64,000 nucleotides of DNA from assembly GCA_021401465.1 (NCBI GenBank), contig JADDMT010000039.1, positions 62,001 through 126,000 of the forward strand, in the 5' to 3' direction. The DNA is from Teratosphaeria epicoccoides (lineage: Eukaryota > Ascomycota > Dothideomycetes > Mycosphaerellales > Teratosphaeriaceae). Below the pieces are notes generated by a model that was not told the DNA's origin, made no database searches, and saw only the letters and a program-made list of their open reading frames with translations. Numbering within the stretch: the stretch's first letter is position 1; each line of letters starts with the position of its first letter. The translations under genes were made by a program, and so were the position numbers. This document shows positions 33,818-42,617 of this stretch, piece after piece.

Positions 33818-34510
33818 ATGTGTCGTGTGCACGAATGCCTCTACACATGCACTCATTCCTTCACGGTCGTCATCTCTGCCTGTCTTGGGAAGTTTCCCGC
33901 TCCGTTCTCTCAGCACAAGACACGCCCACGCAAGAGGTGCACCCGTACTCCAACACTATACCTCATCCTTTCCACTCCCTGCGGCGATTGCATGCGTGCC
34001 GCCAAGGACGCTTCGCGACAACAACAGGGCCAGCTCATTCGATACGACCCGAACTTCTCAAATCGAAGACTAATGGCGATGGGCAACGCAGATTCAGTAG
34101 TGATGCAGGAATTCGAAAGAATACTCGGTTTCATAGAGCAACGAGCCAAACTTGATCGAAAAATCAACAGCTTGGCAACGCAGACGGAGGAGTTGAGGCA
34201 ATGGCCGAGCAGGGTGAGCGCCGGGCAATCTCACAGAGCATCCATCAAGCCACAAAATCGTGGTCAGAGCCTGTTGAGATATCACGAAGAGGTGGCGGAG
34301 GACGATGTTGATAAGGAGAATGACGGTGATGTTGAAATGAAGGACGATGAGGGCGAGTGGGAGGACGTCAGCGAGGGTGGTGAGCAATCGATGGCTGGAG
34401 GTGATAGCGTGAGAGGGAATGAGACTGATAGGAGCACAAGCGTGACGGCGCATGGCGCGTGGGATCGGCATGACGGAGTCAACGATCTTGATGCTGAGGG
34501 CAAACACTGA
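33818..34510 (+). CDS. Small Cys/His protein, copy B of a tandem pair
   Basis: 230 residues, single exon from ATG 33818; the frame is open for 67 codons further upstream but only the downstream start gives the MCR-x7-C-x-H module. Seen: MCRVHECLYTCTHSF, C22, C41, C55 and C58 in the same spacing as copy A, then a helical stretch (EFERILGFIEQRAKLDRKIN) and a strongly acidic tail (EEVAEDDVDKENDGDVEMKD). No signal peptide or known domain. The N-terminal module with a divergent C-terminus is what duplication followed by tail divergence would give. Confidence 0.6.
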   Translation: MCRVHECLYTCTHSFTVVISACLGKFPAPFSQHKTRPRKRCTRTPTLYLILSTPCGDCMRAAKDASRQQQGQLIRYDPNFSNRRLMAMGNADSVVMQEFERILGFIEQRAKLDRKINSLATQTEELRQWPSRVSAGQSHRASIKPQNRGQSLLRYHEEVAEDDVDKENDGDVEMKDDEGEWEDVSEGGEQSMAGGDSVRGNETDRSTSVTAHGAWDRHDGVNDLDAEGKH

Positions 34511-34616
34511 GAGGGGGTCAAGTGAAGTAGGTCCGGCGGGGCGGGATAGGCGCTTTGTACCGAGACTCTCCTAATAACCCATCTGGCAGACCCTCGTTGG
34601 ATCGAAGACCAAATAT

Positions 34617-34990
34617 TCATGTACATGACATCCCACTCGGGAGCAGGCATGCAACACCAGATTTGTTGTTGCTCCTGCACCGACAAGCTAAACCCTGGGC
34701 ACTACAGTTTTGATTGATGGTACCGATTTGGTTGGCGTCGCAGTCGAGCTGGCGGGGCGATACTCGGTCAGGCCGCGCCGTTGCCGCATGGCATTACACT
34801 TTGGAGAGTCGAGACTTACGAAGTATAGACGATTCATGCTGCAAGCCTGGTGTCGGGTTGTTGTTAGCAGGAAAGGTAGAGGAGGTGGCTGGCTTGCAGA
34901 ACTTACAGAGCTCAGGCCTTGGGCGCACTGTGCATTGATACTAGCTGCGAGTGCTGCTAATAGCAGGGAATACCGGAGGCTGGTATTCAT
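34617..34990 (-). CDS. Small secreted cysteine-rich protein, eight Cys (three exons)
   Basis: Inferred 80 residues from exons 34990-34907, 34846-34820 and 34748-34617, all phase 0. Introns are 60 nt (GTAAGT to ACACCAG) and 71 nt (GTAAGT to CGCCAG). Exon 1 encodes a clear signal peptide, MNTSLRYSLLLAALAASINA, with likely cleavage before Gln21. The mature 60 residues have Cys at 22, 30, 40, 52, 59, 61, 71 and 79, giving four possible disulfides, including a C-x-C. The segment CDANQIGTINQNC recalls CDTTANPPGTIGAC of the protein at 7194. Unspliced, the frame runs through intron 1 (60 nt, no stop) and loses most cysteines, so splicing is what makes the protein coherent. Secreted effector-like or antimicrobial-like; role unknown. 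Confidence 0.7.
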
Positions 34991-35667
34991 GCTGACGTCG
35001 GACGCGTAGCGGGAGCTGGGTTTCTGGCGCGTGGAGGCTTCCTTCGGTCGACAACAGGTCAAAGACAACTACTTATAGTAGGCCTGGAAATAGCTGTTTC
35101 GATCTCCTACCAAAATTAGCACGCGGAGTTGCACCGCTCGGACCGGAAGCGCTGTTGTCCGGAAGCGCTGTTGTCTTGATGTCTCTTGCCCACGGACTTG
35201 GCACTTACGACCGATAGGCAGAGTACCACTCCAAGGTCTTGACGGCTCAGGATCGCGACAAGTGCCCCCTTGTCCCGTGCACAAGCATTCCCACTGGACG
35301 CAATCTCCTATTCGGTATCTCGATAGTTTCGTCGTGGACTGCGAATAGCAAAGGCCATCCAGGGGACCTTTGCTGCTTAAGCCCAGTGGCCGAGGAAGGC
35401 TCCTGACTGTAAAGGGATAGGTGGTTGCATCATTGAGCTGAAGCGCGGTTTGCAGGCACTGAGATTCGAGCAAGCCGGAGCTTGAGGCACTGCCGCAGCA
35501 AGATGGAGTCGAATGCTCTCTTGAGGCAGCCACCTGAGAAGGATGCAGAGGAATTCGATCGCTCATCAGCGATGAAAAGCTGGTAATAACACAATCCCGG
35601 AAGTCTTGCGAACTGACATCCGACTCGACTTGTCAAGGCTGCCCCTCTAGACTGCAGACGCGCTCGA
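34991..35667. other. Intergenic
   Basis: Between the small secreted protein start and the DAM1 stop. Holds a 16-bp tandem duplication and short frames without support. Confidence 0.4.
35143..35174. repeat. 16-bp tandem duplication
   Basis: The unit ccggaagcgctgttgt occurs twice back to back (35143-35158 and 35159-35174), identical copies, in non-coding sequence. Confidence 0.9.
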
Positions 35668-36428
35668 TTATCGCACGCTTCCTCTGCCCCTATTCGTTCC
35701 TCTCGCGACGCCACTTCCCGCCCTGCCATTCCCGACACCTCCCCTCGTCCCTCTGCCGGCTATCGCGCCTGCTCTTCCACTCGCCGCGCCGGCTCGAGAT
35801 GTCAAGCCTCGAGAGGTTATCGTTGACTGCCTCGAGCTAGCTGCCGAAGGCGGAGCTAAATATTTGTTCGTCTTTACGCTCGTTGGCGGATCATTCACGA
35901 AGCTCGTGTCGCTTGTCAAAAAAGTTGCGTCTGTATCTGGAGGTGCAATCTGGGTCTTGAAGGGAGATTCTGCCATCGGAGATGGTCCAGCGGGGTCTTT
36001 GCAGCGCGCGAATGACTGTGAGATGGGAGCCTAGCACGCGTCAACCGACAGTCGCCAGGATCAATGGAGGAATATATACCTACCTCTGGGAAGTCTACAC
36101 AGAAAGCACTCATGTTCATGCCATACAGAAACGCTCCGAAGTTCTCATTGAACCTGCCCAAGCTCTCGTTGAGCAGTTGGAGATGCATCATATTCGCTTC
36201 GAGATCCGCCATACTATCACTGAGCTCGGCGAACGCTGGCTCCAAGCTGACCAGAGGCAATTCCGAGCCTGTCGTCGACGCATTGCCGCTTGGTGTGCTT
36301 TGCGATGCGCGCAGCGAGGTTCGTGACGGCGGTCGCAAAGGGGTCGTTGGTCGCGAGGGAACCCGAGTCCGCGAATGCGAAGAGTCGCGTCGTCGTATAT
36401 GCGTCGCTGGAGTTGCTGTCGTGGCCAT
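35668..36428 (-). CDS. DAM1: DASH complex subunit Dam1
   Basis: Outer-kinetochore protein of the DASH/Dam1 ring that couples chromosomes to microtubule ends. 235 residues from exons 36428-36084 and 36030-35668; the 53-nt intron (GTAGGT to TGCTAG) is phase 0 and joins CVDFPE to APISQSF. Seen: a basic, Ser/Thr/Pro-rich N-terminus (RRRDSSHSRTRVPSR), the conserved helix SMADLEANMMHLQLLNESL at about residues 70-90, then FGAFLYGMNMSAFCVDFPEAP, the Dam1 signature. The C-terminus is rich in Gly/Arg/Ala. Ser/Thr-rich flanks fit regulation by Aurora and Mps1 kinases as known in yeast. Divergent from the CRAL-TRIO gene. Confidence 0.93.
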
Positions 36429-36485
36429 CGTGTCCTTATTATCTCAGTGCGGGCTAGACCAAGAACGAGATTTGCTCCAGAGAAT

Positions 36486-36542
36486 CGCGTGTATCTGGCT
36501 GTTAATCACCTGCATTGCGTCCGAGCTTCAGCCCCGCCGCGT
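36486..36542. promoter_or_regulatory. Two ACGCG cores in the DAM1 upstream region
   Basis: CGCGT at 36486-36490 and 36538-36542 on the + strand, ACGCG toward DAM1, 58-114 bases from its start. Weaker than the POL3 and EXO1 clusters and possibly chance. Confidence 0.3.
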
Positions 36543-36656
36543 GCGTCACTGTATACATGTACTGCCGAGCAAAGCATAAATGCGCCAAACCATTGTGCAC
36601 CGAGACCAAGGCGGCAGCTTCGAGGATAATCTCGATCTTGAAACTACCAAAGACCG

Positions 36657-38417
36657 ATGCTGCTACCTGCCCGCACGGTCATTCGACAGCCATTGAAGAC
36701 CGTCCACGGCCTCAAAGACTCGGCGTGTGTCTTTTGCGCAAGCAGATCATATTCCAGCCAATGGTCTAATTGCTTGGTCCGGCCTCCTCCTCCTTCGCAG
36801 TTCGCAAAACGACTGAGCCTCGGTCAATTCGAACCCACTACCTTCTTGGTCGCCGCTGTCATTACTGGAGGCATTGCGTACGGCGTCACACGGTACACAT
36901 ATAACGATCATCCACAGCCAGTTGAAAGCAACAAGGGGACCGATATCGACGCGCCCACTGCGCAACAAGTCGCCATCGAAATGGCAGCTAACGCTCTGCC
37001 AGGCCGACCTGGCAACCTGACAGAACAGCAGACGGCGAAACTGAAAGAGATGTGGGAGAGAATGTCCGAGATCACGGGGGTCACAACATCATCAGTCAAT
37101 GGATCTAGTGCCCCACGCGCAGAGTCCGCCTCTCTTCCATCGCCAGATGGCAAGAAAAAGAAGAGTCGATTGTCCATGTTTAGGAAGAAGGACAAGGGTG
37201 ACGCTGGCAGCGAAACAAGCAGTCAATCCGGCGTCGACAACGATAAGCACGGACAAGCGAAAGAGTATGAGGCTGCGCTCGAGAAGATGACGCCTCAAGA
37301 GCTGAGGAATGCGCTGTGGAGTATGGTCAAGCATGACGACCCGGATGCGCTATACCTGCGATTCTTGAGAGCGCGTAAATGGGACGTTCATGCTGCGATT
37401 GTAATGATGATCTCGACTATGCATTGGCGAGCGCAGGAGATGCACGTTGATGATGACATAATGCTGAGAGGAGAGGAGCATATGCTCATCGAAGAGCAAG
37501 AAGAGACTGGTGCAAAGAAGAAAGAGGGCCAGGATTTCTTGGCACAGATACGGATGGGCAAGAGCTTCCTCCACGGGATCGACAAGGAGGGCCGACCATG
37601 CTGTTACGTGCGCGTTCGACTACATCACGGAGGTGAACAAAGCGAACCAAGCCTGGAGCGCTTTACAGTATATACGATCGAGACCGCGCGATTGATGCTC
37701 CGGCCCCCCGTGGACACTGCCACTATCGTCTTCGATATGACGGACTTTAGCATGGCAAATATGGACTACACGCCTGTGAAGTTCATGATCAAGTGCTTCG
37801 AAGCGAATTACCCAGAATCTCTCGGCTCTGTCATCGTGTACAAATCTCCCTGGATCTTTCAAGGAATTTGGAAGATCATCAAAGGATGGCTCGATCCTGT
37901 CGTGGCAAGTAAGGTCCATTTCTCTTCGAACATGAATGACTTGGAGAACTTCATCCCGCGATTGAGGGCACCGAAAGAACTGGGAGGCGACGAGGACTGG
38001 CACTACGCATACGTCGAGCCGGTCAGAGGTGAAAACAATGTCATGGCAGATACTGCGACCCGAGATGAGATACTCGAGGCGCGAAGCAAAATGTACGATG
38101 CCTATGAACAGGAGACACAAAGATGGCTGGCGGGCGCGAAAAGCGCGGCGGAGAGCCGAGAAAAGATCGCAGAGCAACTTGCTGAGAATTATTGGAAGCT
38201 GGATCCGTATGTGAGGGCACGGTCACTGTATGATCGTATCGGTGTGCTTGGGCCAAACGGAAGACTCGACTTCTACCCAAAGGGCGACACGTCTACGGCG
38301 GCAGGATCTTTGACCACGCCTGCAACGGCTCCTGCGGCGGAGACAGCACCAGCGCCAACAGCAGATGGCACAGATGAATTCCATGATGCAAAGGAGAAGC
38401 AGGATGATGTGGATTGA
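36657..38417 (+). CDS. CRAL-TRIO (Sec14-like) lipid-transfer protein
   Basis: 586 residues, single exon. Seen: an N-terminus with Arg and Ser (possible mitochondrial targeting), a single hydrophobic segment TTFLVAAVITGGIAYGVTRY at about 61-80, a disordered basic linker, the CRAL-TRIO N-terminal helical region (about 199-275, with RFLRARKWDVHAA), the lipid-binding CRAL-TRIO domain (about 294-452, with FDMTDFSMANMDY and SVIVYKSPWIFQGIWKIIKGW), and an Ala/Pro/Thr-rich tail. Sec14-like proteins exchange phosphatidylinositol and a second lipid between membranes. The RARKWD block resembles yeast Csr1/Sfh2, which is also in the mitochondrial and ER lipid network; orthology not proven. Confidence 0.88.
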   Translation: MLLPARTVIRQPLKTVHGLKDSACVFCASRSYSSQWSNCLVRPPPPSQFAKRLSLGQFEPTTFLVAAVITGGIAYGVTRYTYNDHPQPVESNKGTDIDAPTAQQVAIEMAANALPGRPGNLTEQQTAKLKEMWERMSEITGVTTSSVNGSSAPRAESASLPSPDGKKKKSRLSMFRKKDKGDAGSETSSQSGVDNDKHGQAKEYEAALEKMTPQELRNALWSMVKHDDPDALYLRFLRARKWDVHAAIVMMISTMHWRAQEMHVDDDIMLRGEEHMLIEEQEETGAKKKEGQDFLAQIRMGKSFLHGIDKEGRPCCYVRVRLHHGGEQSEPSLERFTVYTIETARLMLRPPVDTATIVFDMTDFSMANMDYTPVKFMIKCFEANYPESLGSVIVYKSPWIFQGIWKIIKGWLDPVVASKVHFSSNMNDLENFIPRLRAPKELGGDEDWHYAYVEPVRGENNVMADTATRDEILEARSKMYDAYEQETQRWLAGAKSAAESREKIAEQLAENYWKLDPYVRARSLYDRIGVLGPNGRLDFYPKGDTSTAAGSLTTPATAPAAETAPAPTADGTDEFHDAKEKQDDVD

Positions 38418-39876
38418 GCCCATGGGCAGATGAGCCCAGGTGACAAGTGACGGTAATGGTAGTGCACAGTGAATAGTCGCTGAACCGAGCATGCAATACC
38501 GGTAAGACAACAGCAAGTCTCGGCGTGCTGCGAAACAGCTCGAGGGTGTGGTGGAAATCAATCGCCACTCACTCTGGACGCTCAAACTTTTTGAAAGCTT
38601 TGATGTGGCGTGTTCTGGCGCAACGCATGTCGTGATCGCCTCGTTTGTTTGACCGAGGCTCCGAACCGTCGGACTTAGCTCGCCCTGCTCGCCCGAACTT
38701 ATATAGTAGTCACGCACGAACATTTAACACCACCACAAAACCTCCTGCACGTTTTGATTCGATCGCAGAGCAAAGTGCTCGATCCCATCCCGTACTTCGG
38801 GCAGGCGACCTATCTCCTTCTGGCCAACGCAACTAAAACGCGAAATTTGGCGTTTTTGATCGACCGCTTGCAACGGCTGTCGGCATATCGGCTCGAAGAA
38901 TCGGGATTCAGGGCTGAATGAGAGGAGTTTGACTGATTGCACGAGCTGAGTTCGTGCCTGGCCTAGAGGGCGTTATCAGACCAGCTGGCGAAGGATGCAT
39001 CTGGTTGGTCTGCATCGAGGTGGTGTGCTATGTGGAGGATGCAGGTGTCTGCATGTGTCTCGCAGCGTCGGACATCTTTTGTGTCCGCTGCCGATGTGAT
39101 AGCGGCACGATGCCGACAGTCGCGCATGTCTCAAGCACATTGACGATGACTACCTCCAGATGACCGTGTAAACTCGGACCGGTCGCCGGGCTCACGACAT
39201 TAGTCCGGAATGATGTATCGATGATTCGTGGGGTGAGGCTGGAAAAAGCGTGCCCCCGGGAGCGGGCGGATGAACATGAATTCTGAGGATCTGCTGGGCC
39301 GCCAGACGAACCCTGCGGCCATGCAGAGGTATGAAGCTATGACCAAACAAAGCGCATGACCTCACGACGAGTCTTGCATCGGATTTTTGGCCTTGAAGTC
39401 TCGAGCTGACATACACTGTCCGGATTCTACGGCCGTCGAGTGGATCCACCAGCAGCATCATCTGGATAGCATAGTCCTGCCAGGTGCATCGGTCGTCATC
39501 GGGTAAGTGCTCCCGATGAGTCCGTACTTCCTCCTCATATGCCCTACCTGCTCCCAGCAGCACCAGCGCAATCACTATGTATATGTATCAGTCGGGACTC
39601 GCTTTCCCTATGCGCATGATATCACCCTGCGTGCTTCCTGCAGCCAATAGCCAAGTACCGCTTCGAGGAACGCTCGCTCATGTTCAGCTTCCGGCGCATT
39701 CGCATAACTAAAGCCGAGCTTTATTAATCATCTCAGGCGCGGACGTCAGCTCGCGCCTCAGTCGCACTCTAGGTTGCTTTGTTTTATGGAGAGCAGTGCC
39801 CAATTCCAGAGCATTCGTCTGAAGTCGTATTATCCAGCTGGGCCTGGAAACCATTTTGGAGAGCATCCAAGGACTC
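38418..39876. other. Gene-poor gap (1.5 kb)
   Basis: No supported gene. A 127-codon minus-strand frame (39575-39192) begins with GTG after an in-frame stop and has no ATG near its start. Confidence 0.4.
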
Positions 39877-41713
39877 ATGCGCATCAACAGCTTTGAATTC
39901 GCAACAGCAGCGGCGCTCTTGATCGGAGCGCTGCCACTGGTAGCAGCTCATGGAGACGAGCATGTTGATATGGGCGCAAGCTTGGCTGCTGGGACCCAGA
40001 TAGAAGAGCACCACAAGCTCATGAGTTACTTTAGACATGGCGAATACACCGCCTGGATGCTTGGTCATATTGGCTTGATGGTCTTTGCCTGGGCGTTTGC
40101 GATGCCGCTCGCGATCATGCTTAGCGTGGCGCGCTCGCGATACCATCTTCCGGCCCAGGTGGTCTTCCATATCCTGAACGGCCTAGGCGTCTCTACCGGT
40201 TTCGTCTACAACCACTCTACTCCAGACTTATGGGACCACAACTCTCACCATCCTCTTGGCTGGATCGTCGTTGGCCTCACCATTGGGTGGACCCTCATGT
40301 CGGTTTATACTGCATACAGCGATCACAGAGTCAAGCAGTCCGGAAGCCGGCCTGGGGCCTCACAATACCCAAGGGTCGGGCAGGACATGTCCGATGCCTG
40401 GTCATCGTCTGGCGCCATTTCGCCCATTTGGCGGGACTCAGGCATTGGCTCACGCCAGAACAGCTCGGACTCGATCTTCCAGAAGCACGAGCCAGTCAAG
40501 GATATGGAGCATGGTCACGACGACGGTGATGACGAGCCAGAGAAGCGCGGATTCCTTGGCAACAACAAAGTCGACCGTTTTGTTTCTCGATATCTGGAAC
40601 GCTTCTCATCTGCCAATGCCACGAGTATCGTCAGTTTCATCCAAGTGTAAGCTGCACACAGCCGGTGCTATCGTTGAGGAGCGCTCGTCTAACGTTTTGC
40701 ACAGCTTCATGGAGAAAGTGCTCCTACTTCTCGGTTTCACGGCGTTGGCAAGTGGCTTTGTCGTCTACGGTGGCCTGGCGCGCGATAGAGAGGTCTTTTC
40801 GATCCTCGCACACTTCATCAAGGGCGGCATCTTCTTCTGGTATGGTCTGCTAACCCTTGGCCGATGGATGGGTGCGTTCACTGAGTTCGGCTGGGCGTGG
40901 AACATTCGACCAGACTACCCGCGTGTCATGCGATGGAAGACACGCATTCCATCCGCCGAGTTCACGGAGTCCTTCGTCATCTGGCTGTACGGCGCCAGCA
41001 ATATCTTCCTTGAACATCTCGGCAACGCGGACGGCGACTGGTCACCTCAAGATTTGGAGCACTTGAGTATCACTATCCTTTTCTTTGGCGGTGGCCTGCT
41101 CGGAATGATTATCGAATCCTCGTCGTTGAGAAATCTCATCAACACGCCTGTAGCGTTGCAAAAGAGTCGAGATGAGGAGCTTGCAGGTGAAGTGACATCC
41201 GTCTCCCGCTTTGGGCGACACAACGACGCTAGTGACGAGGCGCAGCAGTGGGAAGAGCCGAAAACGTATAGATTCCCTCTCAATCCGATGCCAGCCCTTG
41301 TTATCATGATGCTGGGCATGATGATGTCGGCGCACAAGCAGAACAGCATGGTCAGCTCAATGATGCACGGCCAGTGGGGCGGGTTATTCACAGGCTTTGC
41401 ACTCTCGAGAGCAGCCACGTACCTCTTGATGTACCTCAAGCCTCCCACCTCGCATTTCTCAGCCAGACCGCCGACGGAGTTGGTGGCCGCATACTGTCTG
41501 TCGCTTGGCGGCATCATGTTCATGATGAGCTCTCACGACACAGTCTGGGCCATCGAAACAAATGGTCTGGATGCTATGACCGTCTTCACCATCACAGCTG
41601 GCTTGACTGGTATCATCCTGGCCTGGGAGGTGGTCTGCTTTGCGATTAAGGGCTGGGCTTCGCGAAAGGAAATGGCGGCTGCTGGCAAAGCGTTGCCAGT
41701 GGGCAGCACCTGA
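39877..41713 (+). CDS. YTP1-like multi-pass membrane protein
   Basis: 592 residues, join(39877..40646, 40705..41713). The open frame begins at a TTG (39856); the first ATG at 39877 gives a signal-peptide-like start (FATAAALLIGALPLVAAHG). The 58-nt intron (GTAAGC to GCACAG, TCTAACG branch) joins SFIQ-V to FMEKVLLLLGF. Seen: two membrane domains separated by a soluble acidic loop: the N-terminal one with HGEYTAWMLGHIGLMVFAW and HxxNGLG, the C-terminal one with IKGGIFFWYGLLTLGRWMG, FGWAWN and ALVIMMLGMMMSAHKQ. About ten hydrophobic segments and several buried His residues. The pair of domains and the GGIFFWYG block match fungal Ytp1-family proteins, whose biochemical role is not established; cytochrome b561-like His placement has been noted for the family. 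Confidence 0.87.
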
Positions 41714-42617
41714 GTTGCCGTGAACGACCATGAGCTGAATGTTCAACGACAGCATGCATGCATGACCTCTAAAGATACCCTACGATACCCTTTGCTTTTC
41801 GGGCCGCTCCTTTGGTACCACGGGTTGACACGCTCCAGCGACTAGACTTGAATTTGGCGGAGAGTACTTCCCCACCACCAATACCCGAGTATCAATGAGA
41901 TCTATGCGAAGCTCGGTGGTCTGCAGAGACCTATTGAAATCTGCTATATCATCAAGACTTGACTGACTGCTTTATCGGACATGTCCAGTCAACTGAGAGC
42001 TTCAAGCTGTATTGCGTGTTGTACACATTGCCATATATTTATTTTCGCTGGCTTCGCCTTCCAGAGTGTGGTTTCCTGCTGGCATTGTGGGTGACATGAT
42101 CATTGAGAGTTGACATTGTCCAGGAGATGTTTCTACCGTCTTCTAAGCTATACGTGTAATAAGGTAGGTAGCTTGTCTGAAGCTACAATTCTAAAAGTCA
42201 ACTCAATGTGTCAAGAGCCCCTCCCTGTTGAAGCCAAGTTCTATCGAAATCCAAGCAATTCAAGAACCAACACGATGTCTGAGTAGACCAGCCACCCACA
42301 ATAATGATGGCGTTCTGCCCGATAAGCGTGTTGCCGTGAGGAACTATCAGAGAGCATATCCGTTCGACATGATCACTCGGGAATTTTAAGAGAACTTGAG
42401 GGTTCGTCGTCGCGACCAAACTACATGTCTCGCAAAATTCACATTCGGGAATAACTACAAGATTGGGACATTATACGCAGTACTGTTCACCTCCTACAGT
42501 CGATCCAAATCAAAAGCAAGCCAAGCGTCGTAAGCAGCCAGTATTACTCAGTCCTCGACAATCTCCATGCCGCATCAAATAGACAACGACTGCTTTTCGG
42601 AAAAAGTGCTACTGTTT
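41714..42617. other. Convergent 3' region
   Basis: 904 bases between two convergent stops, presumably 3' UTRs. AT-richer than the flanking genes. No gene seen. Confidence 0.45.

Noticed and set aside
39192..39575. 127-codon minus-strand frame
   Set aside because: Starts with GTG just after a stop, no ATG, no domain.
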